Source of the DNA: a virus
DNA length: 38,878 nt
Strand: one strand, 5' to 3'
IMG/VR virus record: IMGVR_UViG_3300046777_000769
Coordinates: 1-38,878 of that record
Both the position numbers and the translations under genes were made by a program. Positions 6,766 through 14,235 of the stretch are shown piece by piece (within the stretch, counting starts at the first letter, position 1; each line of letters begins with the position of its first letter). A model generated the notes under the pieces. It was not told the DNA's origin and did not search any database. It worked only from the letters and a program-made list of their open reading frames with translations.

Positions 6766-6940
6766 AGTCGTACAACTCTGCTGCTAGGTGGAATGCTCGT
6801 CCTCCTGCTGACCAGATGGATGGTTCCTCTGGGACTTGTAGTAGCCTGCCAAGGTAGTACTGATACCCACAAGTGAGGTAAGTAGTGAAAGCAGAATAAC
6901 TAATGTGTGCTGGTAGTTCATAACTATCCAATTTTATCAT
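6755..6940 (-). CDS. RecB/Cas4-family exonuclease, N-terminal part (separate frame)
   Basis: 61 residues. S-Y-S-A-F-T-T-Y-L-T-C24-G-Y-Q-Y-Y is the usual N-terminal strand-helix with the first Fe-S cysteine, and G-G-R-A-F-H51 carries the conserved histidine. The frame stops at TAA (6755-6757), 11 bp into the next ORF, where the nuclease continues in the +1 frame. Strong SD (AGACAGGAGAA) before ATG 6940. First gene of the leftward replication operon. Either a natural frame change, two interacting polypeptides, or a single-base error in the assembly. Confidence 0.78.
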   Translation of the reverse strand: MIKLDSYELPAHISYSAFTTYLTCGYQYYLGRLLQVPEEPSIWSAGGRAFHLAAELYDYDN

Positions 6941-6963
6941 TGACTTCTCCTGTCTTAAAGTTG

Positions 6964-7019
6964 TTACATAGTCCTCCCTTAGAGGACAGGAGGGTACTCG
7001 ATAAGGGAGAACTATGTAA
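6964..7019 (-). promoter_or_regulatory. 18-bp leader hairpin of the leftward replication operon
   Basis: Left arm 6964-6981 (TTACATAGTCCTCCCTTA) pairs with right arm 7002-7019. The only imperfect pair becomes G-U in the leftward RNA, so the transcript can form an uninterrupted 18-bp stem with a 20-nt loop. It ends about 24 nt upstream of the exonuclease start and its AGACAGGAGAA box. No U-run follows, so a terminator is unlikely. It may stabilise the mRNA, or be a protein-binding site as DNA. Confidence 0.7.
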
Positions 7020-7020
7020 A

Positions 7021-7117
7021 TCTATTTAGTTATTATTATATATAATTATATATATAATATCGGCGCTTCGCGCCTTATATTAATTATAATTAATAATTAA
7101 TAAATAAATTATACACA
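7021..7117. other. AT-rich segment with GC hairpin: candidate replication origin or promoter leader
   Basis: About 90 bp that are almost pure A/T, broken only by GGCGC-TTC-GCGCC (7062-7074), a tight GC hairpin. A TTATACACA at 7109-7117 matches the bacterial DnaA box pattern TTATNCACA. The segment lies just upstream of the replication genes, a usual origin position. A single DnaA-box match is weak evidence, since about one is expected by chance in a window this size, so the origin call is tentative. Confidence 0.35.
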
Positions 7118-7135
7118 CAATTAACCTGACCGCAA
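7108..7135 (-). promoter_or_regulatory. Candidate leftward early promoter
   Basis: Read on the minus strand: TTGCGG (7135-7130), 16-bp spacer, then a perfect TATAAT (7113-7108). It lies just downstream of the late-operon terminator and upstream of the first replication gene, exactly where a promoter is needed. The -10 overlaps the possible DnaA box. Confidence 0.5.
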
Positions 7136-7169
7136 ATTAGCGACACGCCCAAGACCCTCCAGAAATGAC

Positions 7170-7213
7170 AAAAAGACCCCCAAGCCATAGGTAATCCTAT
7201 GACCTGAGGGTCT
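7170..7213 (-). terminator. Rho-independent terminator of the late operon
   Basis: Nested inverted repeats: AGACCC (7174-7179) with GGGTCT (7208-7213) outside, and CATAGG (7186-7191) with CCTATG (7196-7201) inside around a TAAT loop. In the leftward direction the stem is followed by TTTTT (7174-7170). It lies just beyond the holin, the last late gene, so it should end the ~28-kb late transcript. Confidence 0.75.
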
Positions 7214-7249
7214 AAGTGTCTTAAAACCGCCTTGGAAGGCTTCTAAAGG

Positions 7250-7465
7250 CTATTCTTTGGAGCCGCGTCCGAATGCCTTTTCGTTCTTGTCTGCCCATTT
7301 AGCCAATGGTCCAGCCAATGCGCCGATGAGGACTGCGTACTCTGGCTTCATATCTGTGAGTAGGGCGATACCCATTGTTACACCTGATGCTAGTACTGCT
7401 CGGACGTAGGACTTGATTGCCGCTACATCCTTTGGGGTTAGAAACTTATCGATGAGTTTTTTCAT
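7250..7465 (-). CDS. Holin-like small membrane protein
   Basis: 71 residues with two hydrophobic segments (about 23-41 and 44-55), a charged N-terminus (K-K-L-I-D-K-F) and a basic C-terminus. It directly follows the endolysin with a 4-bp overlap. This size, topology and position fit phage holins, which form membrane holes to time lysis. Last gene before the terminator. A second small membrane protein lies on the other side of the endolysin, so which of the two is the true holin is open. Confidence 0.65.
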   Translation of the reverse strand: MKKLIDKFLTPKDVAAIKSYVRAVLASGVTMGIALLTDMKPEYAVLIGALAGPLAKWADKNEKAFGRGSKE

Positions 7466-7932
7466 TTCTTCTCTTTCTTCTTTTTTGGTAGGGGCTTTAG
7501 TTTAGATGCCACTAACCTGGCTTGGTCAGCAGTAGAGAACTTAGGCTTGTCTAACCAAGGAAACCAAGGAGATGTGTCATCCCCACAGGAGTCATTGATT
7601 GATATATGTAAATGCTTATTGTGCTGGTTTACTCCATCGTATTTGAGTTCACCCTTCTTGGCAGACCAAATCTTTCCCTTGAAAATCAGGTACTTAACTC
7701 GCTTGTCTGACTGCAACTTCTTATAGATGTCAGCACAGTCAATGCCACGGGCTGGGTCATCTGTTAGGTCGACGGCGTAGCCAGTGTTATGGTCGCTGCT
7801 GGGGTTCTGTGCCAGATGTGCTTTCGACGGCAGAAGTCCATCGGATGCTTTCATACGAGATGGCGCTATCTTGGTGGCTTGTCGAAGGACAGCAATAGCG
7901 GCAGGTGTGGCTTTCTTGGCAACAGGCTTCAT
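7462..7932 (-). CDS. Endolysin, M15-family peptidase
   Basis: 156 residues. S-D-H48-N-T-G-Y-A-V-D55 and H-L-H109-I-S are the zinc ligands and surrounding pattern of VanY/M15 D,D- or L,D-peptidases that cut peptide cross-links in peptidoglycan. A conserved aromatic/Lys strand lies between. The C-terminus is very Lys-rich (K-K-K-K-E-K-K) and could bind the wall or membrane. No signal peptide, consistent with holin-dependent release. Flanked by two small membrane proteins, forming the lysis cassette. Confidence 0.85.
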   Translation of the reverse strand: MKPVAKKATPAAIAVLRQATKIAPSRMKASDGLLPSKAHLAQNPSSDHNTGYAVDLTDDPARGIDCADIYKKLQSDKRVKYLIFKGKIWSAKKGELKYDGVNQHNKHLHISINDSCGDDTSPWFPWLDKPKFSTADQARLVASKLKPLPKKKKEKK

Positions 7933-8135
7933 TCATTCTTCCCTCTTTGTAACATCATCTGGTAGAGAATCTCTACTTTTTCTTCTAGTCTAATGACCGA
8001 ATCCTTTAGGCTAGAGCCTGAGTTAGGTTTTAATTCATAAAGGTAATGCTTAACTAACCATCTTACCGAACCAGCAAATGCTGACACGATTGCGATTACA
8101 GATACGATTAGCCCAGCCCAGTTTGCTGCGGTCAT
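7929..8135 (-). CDS. Small membrane protein with C-terminal coiled coil (lysis cassette)
   Basis: 68 residues: one transmembrane segment (about 6-26) followed by a helical tail with heptad-like leucines (L-E-E-K-V-E-I-L-Y-Q-M-M-L). Overlaps the endolysin start by 4 bp. It may be a second holin, a holin regulator or a spanin substitute. The position supports a lysis role; exact function unknown. Confidence 0.55.
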   Translation of the reverse strand: MTAANWAGLIVSVIAIVSAFAGSVRWLVKHYLYELKPNSGSSLKDSVIRLEEKVEILYQMMLQRGKNE

Positions 8136-8153
8136 TGATTGCGCTCCTAAGAG

Positions 8154-10352
8154 TTATACGGTTCGGATAGTGATTTGTAGTACGCCACCGAAGCCATCAA
8201 AGCGCTTATCTGGTGGGGTCAAGCGGGTGAATGTAACTTGCTCGATAACAGCCTGACGAGATTCACCAGTTGTTAGGTCTTGCCAAGTCACGACATCTCC
8301 GTTGCCTTCGATGTCTTCAAGTAAACGAATCTTGTCAAAGGCTCTGCCTTCGTATCCAAGAAGTACGTTATAGCGGTCTGTCTCAATGTCATAGCAATAG
8401 ACAGGGAACTGCACCACACGCTGACGTGGAGTAGCAATAGTTGCCTTTGCTTGATAACCCTTAAACAATGGACCCTTGCTTGGGTCTGTCCCATCTCTGT
8501 ACATAATAAACTTATAAGCCAAGTACTCTTGTGCAACTGCAGGAGATGATGTGGTTACCTCAGGTGCACCTACTGATGAGTCATAAGAGATAACGTCATA
8601 CTCTGTGCCAGCCTCATCGACTGTATCTAGTGTCATAGAACCGTAGGTAAAGTCACCGCGTCCTAGGAGACGCTTGAAGTTCTTCTTCTCAAGAGTGTTA
8701 TAACGAATGTTTCCTGTGGTGAGATAGCCAGTAGGAGCAAGTTCTGACATATTCTCAAAGTAGATACTGCCAGTCAATGAAACAATTGCTGAAGCAGATG
8801 AGACTGCAGTAGATGCTACGTTGGATGCGGTCTTGGCGTATGTAAATGTGGTGGTACTAGGCACAGTTGTAACTGTGTGTTCACCATTAAATGTAGAATC
8901 TACACCCTCCACCCAGATGGAGTCACCTATCGCTAAGTTATGCGCTGCACTTGTAGTCAGCGTTGCCACATTGCTTGTCAATGCCTTGTTAACAATGGTA
9001 CCTGCAGAGGTAGCAGATGTAGTAAATGCTAACTGCTCTGTGCCATTGACAAATGCACAACTAGTTGTAATATGGTTTTCTACCCCTGGGTAATAAACAT
9101 CGTTTGCGTAAGCAAAGCGCAGTGGCTCTAGTTCTGTTCCCAGGTCAATACGGATAACTCCAGGCTCGCCATCTACAGAGGTGGCACACCATACAAAGCG
9201 GTCACGTGCTGCAAAGTCATAGCAAGGTTGTGATGTTTCCACAATCAGTGGACCGTAGTTGATTGAACCATCTACATCTGAGACTGTTGCTGCTCGGATT
9301 CCCTTATTGGTTCCAATCATCATAAAACCCAGGTAGTAATAAATCTTGTGGCAAATCTCGCCCACTGGTAGTTCTGCTGCAACTACGGCTGATGTAAGGG
9401 TTGGCATAACTCCAGCAGTAGAGAGTGTAAACTTAATAATTGTTGACTGAATGCCGTTGTATCCAGCAACATAGATGGCAGAGCCAGATGCTGACACAGA
9501 TGTAAATACGTGACTAGAAGATGGATGTGTATAGACAGCAGATGGCATAGCCACTGCAGATGATGAGAACTCATACACCTTGTTGTCAGCACACATAACA
9601 ATACGCTCTTTGACGTACTCCATTGTTGCGTTAGCAATTGTTCCAATCTCATCAAACATTAAAGTAACATCCGCAGTAGATGCAGAGGTTCCAGTCAAAG
9701 GCTTCTTGTAGACAGTCTTCTTGGTTGATGTATTGGTAATCCAGTATGCAGTTGTACCATCATCACAGATTCCATAGACGGCACTATCGGTGCCTGCGTT
9801 GTAATCAATAAAGTGGGTTACCGCACCAGTTGAATCAATCTTGTCAACGTCATACTCATCCCATAGTAAAACGCCAGCAGTATTGTTCCACTTGATAGAA
9901 CGAGTAGATTGAAATGGCTGACCATTAGAACGCACTCGACCAGTAGTAATGTGCTCTGGTGCTACGTTGTTAAGTAGAGTTACTTCACCCTGCTTGAATA
10001 CATCCACACCCTTGCTGTCTGCAAAGCGATAGTGACCGAATGGGTCAGATGTTTGTGGGTCAAAGTAGACAATACCTGTACCACCGTGGAAGGATGATTG
10101 ACTTCTAATCCACCAGCCAGTTAGAGATTGCTCTCCTGGTTCTGTCTGGTTGTCAAACTGGTCTTTACGAAATGGTGCTGTCTGTCTAATGTATGGTCGT
10201 GAATCACTAATAGCATAGATGAATGGTAATCCACCAATTGCTACATCGTAATTGATGTCCGTATTCTGCCATACTGCACCGTCGGAGACGATACCAATAT
10301 CAGTTGCGATGGCTCGCGTTGGACGACCTTCGGTAATATCACGACCAGCCAC
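8154..10352 (-). CDS. Large beta-rich virion protein, probable tail nozzle or hub
   Basis: 732 residues, almost all predicted beta strands with repeated short sheets in the first 450 residues, consistent with a propeller such as that of podovirus nozzle proteins. Residues about 455-525 (A-L-T-S-N-V-A-T-L ... F-N-G-E-H-T-V-T) look like an inserted small beta domain of the kind carried by diverse phage structural proteins. W-W-I-R-S-Q-S-S-F-H-G-G lies near residue 80. It is the last structural gene before lysis. Tail identity is from position and size; I cannot name a family. Confidence 0.5.
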   Translation of the reverse strand: MAGRDITEGRPTRAIATDIGIVSDGAVWQNTDINYDVAIGGLPFIYAISDSRPYIRQTAPFRKDQFDNQTEPGEQSLTGWWIRSQSSFHGGTGIVYFDPQTSDPFGHYRFADSKGVDVFKQGEVTLLNNVAPEHITTGRVRSNGQPFQSTRSIKWNNTAGVLLWDEYDVDKIDSTGAVTHFIDYNAGTDSAVYGICDDGTTAYWITNTSTKKTVYKKPLTGTSASTADVTLMFDEIGTIANATMEYVKERIVMCADNKVYEFSSSAVAMPSAVYTHPSSSHVFTSVSASGSAIYVAGYNGIQSTIIKFTLSTAGVMPTLTSAVVAAELPVGEICHKIYYYLGFMMIGTNKGIRAATVSDVDGSINYGPLIVETSQPCYDFAARDRFVWCATSVDGEPGVIRIDLGTELEPLRFAYANDVYYPGVENHITTSCAFVNGTEQLAFTTSATSAGTIVNKALTSNVATLTTSAAHNLAIGDSIWVEGVDSTFNGEHTVTTVPSTTTFTYAKTASNVASTAVSSASAIVSLTGSIYFENMSELAPTGYLTTGNIRYNTLEKKNFKRLLGRGDFTYGSMTLDTVDEAGTEYDVISYDSSVGAPEVTTSSPAVAQEYLAYKFIMYRDGTDPSKGPLFKGYQAKATIATPRQRVVQFPVYCYDIETDRYNVLLGYEGRAFDKIRLLEDIEGNGDVVTWQDLTTGESRQAVIEQVTFTRLTPPDKRFDGFGGVLQITIRTV

Positions 10353-10361
10353 TTAGACTCC

Positions 10362-11084
10362 TTAAGGTTTATCTTGCTCTATTTGGTTCTTTAATGTTTG
10401 CCAACTCCAGTAGAGGCTGTAGTAATCAGCATCTAATGAGAATCGTTTCATATGTCTTACTAACGCACCTGTGTGTGCGTGTAGTGGAATTCCTGCATCT
10501 TTAAGTTTGCGGAAGAATACAATGTCTTCTCCTACAAACTTATCGCCAATGCCTTCTTGCTCTGCAAACAAGGATTGGTCTGGGTACTTCTCTCGCATAA
10601 TCGGAATGATTGACTTATGCATTAGGGTGAAACCTAATCCTGCCGAGTCAACTGGTATTACCTGATTGTTTGGTAGCGGATGAACGTGACGTAGCGTGTG
10701 CTCATCTACGTTATGGAACAGCGCAGGAAACGGTTGGGCTAGTGTGCCTTCGTTTTGCTTAGAGATGAAGTAAGTACCAGTTACTACTGGCTTACCAATC
10801 TTGTCTGCTGCGTCCCATACTTTGGTCAGTACGTGGATATCCATTACGATGTCTGAGTCAACCCATAAGAGCCAATCAGTTTTAATCTGGTCTGCCCAGT
10901 AATCAAAGAGTACTTGGCGTTGTCTTCCGATTTGGTTACCTTGCACTCGCATACTGTGTGTAATCTCAATACCATTAGCAGGAGCCTGGAGGGCGATGGA
11001 AACCATACCCTCTGTGAACTTGCCATCTGTATTGCCGTTGTCACACCAGCCTAGTGCTACTGTTCCCTTGTTTACTTTAGCCAT
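10362..11084 (-). CDS. GT-A-fold glycosyltransferase-like protein
   Basis: 240 residues. W-L-L-W-V-D76-S-D78 is the metal/nucleotide-sugar DxD motif, and G-E-D-I-V-F-F-R-K-L-K-D-A-G resembles the acceptor-side E-D motif of family-2-like enzymes. It would transfer a sugar from a nucleotide donor. It lies between tail genes in the late operon, so it may glycosylate virion proteins or modify the host surface. No membrane segment. Fold call good, target unknown. Confidence 0.72.
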   Translation of the reverse strand: MAKVNKGTVALGWCDNGNTDGKFTEGMVSIALQAPANGIEITHSMRVQGNQIGRQRQVLFDYWADQIKTDWLLWVDSDIVMDIHVLTKVWDAADKIGKPVVTGTYFISKQNEGTLAQPFPALFHNVDEHTLRHVHPLPNNQVIPVDSAGLGFTLMHKSIIPIMREKYPDQSLFAEQEGIGDKFVGEDIVFFRKLKDAGIPLHAHTGALVRHMKRFSLDADYYSLYWSWQTLKNQIEQDKP

Positions 11085-11100
11085 TGCGTCCCCGCTTCTA

Positions 11101-11475
11101 TTATTCTGTTGGTAGTATTACTTCAACCCAAGATAGACTTGGCTCGTCCCAAGTAAAGAACTTTCCAGTCTCTGTAGGAAATGGTACAGGAGGCTGCCAC
11201 TTAGCATCAGTGTCCAAAGTCCAAGAAGGATATGGCTGAGGTGCAAAGAAGTGGTCAGCAACTGGGTCATAGGTATACCCAATGCCAGCATAGTTCTTAC
11301 GGATGTTGCCGTTGTAAGATGTTTGAACCCAGCGGGTATCCTCGCCTAGTAGAGACTTGCAGAACATAATGCCCTTAGTTTCATTCTCTACCCCATCAAG
11401 AAGTAGTTCTTCGTTAGCCACAACGATTACCTGTGTGACTAGGTTGTTCTCATCTAGTTGTGCAAAGTGTGCCAT
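11101..11475 (-). CDS. Conserved phage tail-region protein (M-A-H-F-A family)
   Basis: 124 residues from the ATG at 11475, preferred over a GTG at 11487 because GAGG lies six bases upstream. M-A-H-F-A-Q-L-D-E-N-N-L-V-T-Q-V, then T-S-Y-N-G-N-I-R-K-N-Y-A-G-I-G, is a pattern I recognise from proteins near tail fibres in many aquatic phages. The function is not established; it may decorate or assemble the fibre. Confidence 0.62.
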   Translation of the reverse strand: MAHFAQLDENNLVTQVIVVANEELLLDGVENETKGIMFCKSLLGEDTRWVQTSYNGNIRKNYAGIGYTYDPVADHFFAPQPYPSWTLDTDAKWQPPVPFPTETGKFFTWDEPSLSWVEVILPTE

Positions 11476-11483
11476 CTCATCCC

Positions 11484-11708
11484 TCACTTAGATAGTGCAG
11501 CAATTTCCTCGGTGGTTAATCCAAGGGCTGCTAACTTAGCCTGTGCTGATTCCTTAGCAGCCTGTGCTGCTGCTTCTGTTGCTTCACGCTCTGCTAGTTC
11601 TACAGCATATGCTGCTGCATCTGCCTCGCGTTGTGCTAGTTCTTCTGCTGTTAAAGGGCGTTCAATGACTTCCCCTGTTTCGCAGTTTACTTCAATTGCT
11701 GTTGTCAT
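11484..11708 (-). CDS. Small helical protein, possible fibre-assembly factor
   Basis: 74 residues. R-P-L-T-A-E-E-L-A-Q-R-E-A-D is followed by a long Ala/Glu-rich helix (about 25-60) and L-T-T-E-E-I-A-A-L. Probably a coiled coil. Small proteins like this accompany fibre genes in many phages and are thought to help assembly. Overlaps the following gene region tightly. Confidence 0.5.
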   Translation of the reverse strand: MTTAIEVNCETGEVIERPLTAEELAQREADAAAYAVELAEREATEAAAQAAKESAQAKLAALGLTTEEIAALSK

Positions 11709-11717
11709 TGTTTCTCC

Positions 11718-12227
11718 TTATGAGTTCTTGATACCGTAGAGAGTTGCTGTTGAGTATTGGTTAAAAGTAGTGCCATTAGGATTTATTTTAAGACTTGTAA
11801 TTGCTGTATTAGAAGCATAAAGTCCAACAGATAAGGTTGCATAACCTGCTGTCGCATTGTTTTCTGTTACAAAATCCATTAAAACAGATTTGTTTGCTGT
11901 GCTTGAAGCATAATTTGGGATGTAAAACTCACAATTAGAGAATGTGTTAGATGTTGCTCCACCTGATACTGCACCATAAGCATAAATTGGAGTGTCATTT
12001 GTGGAATAAGTTGATGAGCCAGTGCCACCCAGTTGTCTAACGCTTTGAGATGTAGTTACCCCATTGACCGCAAGAATAATGTTGTTTGTTACTCCACCGC
12101 CTGAGTCTCTAATTGATACCTTTAGGCATAAATCTGTGTAAGTACTAGGGATAGAAGTAAAGTCAATAGACGAAGCCCCACCTGAACCTACGGTAACGGA
12201 TGCAATCTTAATAAATGTGTTAGCCAT
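11718..12227 (-). CDS. Beta-rich tail protein, paralogue 3 of 3
   Basis: 169 residues. Opening F-I-K-I-A-S-V-T-V-G, then I-D-F-T-S-I-P-S-T-Y-T-D-L, and ending T-L-Y-G-I-K. Both ends match the two genes before it in the operon (12227-12745 and 12749-13330), so it is part of a tandem family. A beta-sandwich fibre tip or decoration domain is likely. It also shares an identical 23-bp DNA stretch with the third paralogue (12139-12161 and 13179-13201). Confidence 0.55.
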   Translation of the reverse strand: MANTFIKIASVTVGSGGASSIDFTSIPSTYTDLCLKVSIRDSGGGVTNNIILAVNGVTTSQSVRQLGGTGSSTYSTNDTPIYAYGAVSGGATSNTFSNCEFYIPNYASSTANKSVLMDFVTENNATAGYATLSVGLYASNTAITSLKINPNGTTFNQYSTATLYGIKNS

Positions 12228-12745
12228 TATGCCGCCTTAATTCCATAAAGAGTAAAGGTTGAGCCACTGTTAAAATTAACTGCATTCCAAGGTGTAATTT
12301 CAATTGATGTTATTGCAGACGTTGAACGCCATAATCCGATAATTCCAGTAATATCTCCTGTTGTACCGCCTGCGGATAAAACTGAACCATAACGCCATAA
12401 TGCAGTTTTATAAGTAGTTGTATTACTATAATTTTGAATTTGAATTATATTTGGAGTAAATACATTTGCAGTAACTGAGTCTCCATAAACTAGGTTATTT
12501 GTAATGCTTGAACCATTTGTTATGCGTCCGCTGTAAGCGCTACCAGCATATCCAGATATGTATGTCTCAGAGTAATTACTGCCAGAGTCAGAATTAAATC
12601 TTAACTTAAATCCAGATGCGCCTGACATTTGATTATTAACTTGCAAGATTAAATCTGTATAAGTTCCAGTAATGCTTGAAAATGTAACAGTATTACCTGC
12701 AGTTGTAAGCGTTGTAGTAGCAATTGGTTCGTATGTCTGTGCCAT
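12227..12745 (-). CDS. Beta-rich tail protein, paralogue 2 of 3
   Basis: 172 residues. T-V-T-F-S-S-I-T-G-T-Y-T-D-L, L-R-F-N-S-D-S-G-S-N-Y-S and the ending F-T-L-Y-G-I-K align with its two neighbours. Its Thr/Ser/Asn-rich composition is typical of receptor-contacting phage beta domains. The stop overlaps the next start by one base. Confidence 0.55.
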   Translation of the reverse strand: MAQTYEPIATTTLTTAGNTVTFSSITGTYTDLILQVNNQMSGASGFKLRFNSDSGSNYSETYISGYAGSAYSGRITNGSSITNNLVYGDSVTANVFTPNIIQIQNYSNTTTYKTALWRYGSVLSAGGTTGDITGIIGLWRSTSAITSIEITPWNAVNFNSGSTFTLYGIKAA

Positions 12746-12748
12746 TTG

Positions 12749-13330
12749 TTACCCCTTGATTCCATAAAGCGCAAATTGTGTTGTGCTTGTAAAGTTTGCA
12801 CCAGTACCACCAACGATTGTAATTGAGTTAATAGCAGATGTACTCATCCATAAACCAGAAAATAAAGCAATATCGCCAGAACCATTAAAATCTTCACCAG
12901 TTAAACAACGACTTGTTTTATATTTATTTGTATTTGCATAATCTAAAATATCAATAACTCCAACCCCCATAATATTTGCAGCAGCAGATGAACCTGTTAC
13001 ATATCCAACTGGAGCATATGCTAAAGATGTTCCACCAAAAGCAGAAGGGGATGCTCCATCTCCGTATAAAGCGTGATAAGAATAGTTGCTACCAGAGTCG
13101 CCATTAAATGTCATTCTTAATGTATCGCCAGTTACAGCACGAGCGTTTCTTCCAAGATAACGAACTTGTAAATGTGCATAAGTACTAGGGATAGAAGTAA
13201 ATGTAATAGTTCCGCTAGAACCAGTACCGACTGCAGTAGCAATAGACTCATAATCATTAGGAATATAAGGAGCATTACCATTAAGCAGTGAGCCACTTTT
13301 AGTTTTGTTTTTAATACTGATAACAGCCAT
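12749..13330 (-). CDS. Beta-rich tail protein, paralogue 1 of 3, with fibre-anchor N-terminus
   Basis: 193 residues. The first ~25 residues (I-K-N-K-T-K-S-G-S-L-L-N-G-N-A-P-Y-I-P) resemble the N-termini of the two glycine-rich proteins upstream, while the rest (F-T-S-I-P-S-T-Y-A-H-L; F-N-G-D-S-G-S-N-Y-S; Y-G-I-K) matches the two downstream paralogues. So it joins an anchor module of one family to the body of another. Probable tail-tip or receptor-binding component. Confidence 0.58.
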   Translation of the reverse strand: MAVISIKNKTKSGSLLNGNAPYIPNDYESIATAVGTGSSGTITFTSIPSTYAHLQVRYLGRNARAVTGDTLRMTFNGDSGSNYSYHALYGDGASPSAFGGTSLAYAPVGYVTGSSAAANIMGVGVIDILDYANTNKYKTSRCLTGEDFNGSGDIALFSGLWMSTSAINSITIVGGTGANFTSTTQFALYGIKG

Positions 13331-14226
13331 TAGTAAGTAATACTCCCGCTTCCAGTAAATTTATAAATATGATAAGAACCTGATGTAGTATAAGTAGGAC
13401 TTCCCGTAGTTGCAGTTGCCGCTTGTGTAGTTCTAAGTATTACAACACCAGAACCGCCAGTTCCTCCAGCACCCCAAGGGCTAGAACCTCCGCCAGTTCC
13501 TCCACCGCCACCAGCACCGCCTCCTGTATTGGCAGAACCATTTGCTCCAGCAGTAGAACCATAACCACCATCTCCACCGCCACCTGAACCTCCAGTGCCG
13601 CGTGAACTAGTTGAGTTATTTGCACCACCAGCACCGCCACCACCTGCATAGGTTACAGAAGAACCAGTAATAGAAACAGCAACACCTGCGCCACCGTTAC
13701 CGCTTACAGTTCCGCTTCCCGCAGTACCAACTGCGCCTGCACCGCCACCACCGCCAGTACTATAAGGTGTATTACCACGTCCACCAGCGTAACCTTGATT
13801 AGCAGTACCTGCTGCTCCTGCGGAGTAAATATCTCCACCACCACCTGAGCCACCTACTGTTGGACTTCCACCACCATCAGCACCAGGATGTCCACCACCA
13901 GTTGAAGTTATTGTAGAGATTACAGAGTTAGAACCATTTGTTCCTTCTGCACTTCCAGAAGTTCCAGCAGTACCACCTGCTCCTACAGTTACTGTATAAG
14001 AAGTACCAAGAATTAAAGATATAGCAGATTCTAAAGAACCGCCTCCGCCAGTAGCGGTTACAGTTGAGCGCAAACCTCCCGCTCCACCGCCACCAGACAT
14101 TCTATAAGAGCCACCCGCTCCGCCTGCTACTACAAGGTAGTCAACAGAAATAGTTGGGATGTAAGCGGAATTACCAACAAGGAGACTGCGACTGAACGCT
14201 CCAGTCTTAAGACTTCTAATAGCCAT
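13330..14226 (-). CDS. Glycine-rich tail adhesin
   Basis: 298 residues. An N-terminal anchor (S-L-K-T-G ... S-L-L-V-G-N-S-A-Y-I-P) is followed by V-D-Y-L-V-V-A-G-G-A-G-G and about 200 residues dominated by Gly runs, ending in a short beta strand region. Such glycine-rich domains occur in phage fibres, and in T-even adhesins they form polyglycine-II helical bundles carrying receptor loops. Probable receptor-binding protein. Confidence 0.65.
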   Translation of the reverse strand: MAIRSLKTGAFSRSLLVGNSAYIPTISVDYLVVAGGAGGSYRMSGGGGAGGLRSTVTATGGGGSLESAISLILGTSYTVTVGAGGTAGTSGSAEGTNGSNSVISTITSTGGGHPGADGGGSPTVGGSGGGGDIYSAGAAGTANQGYAGGRGNTPYSTGGGGGAGAVGTAGSGTVSGNGGAGVAVSITGSSVTYAGGGGAGGANNSTSSRGTGGSGGGGDGGYGSTAGANGSANTGGGAGGGGGTGGGSSPWGAGGTGGSGVVILRTTQAATATTGSPTYTTSGSYHIYKFTGSGSITY

Positions 14227-14235
14227 TGTTACTCC

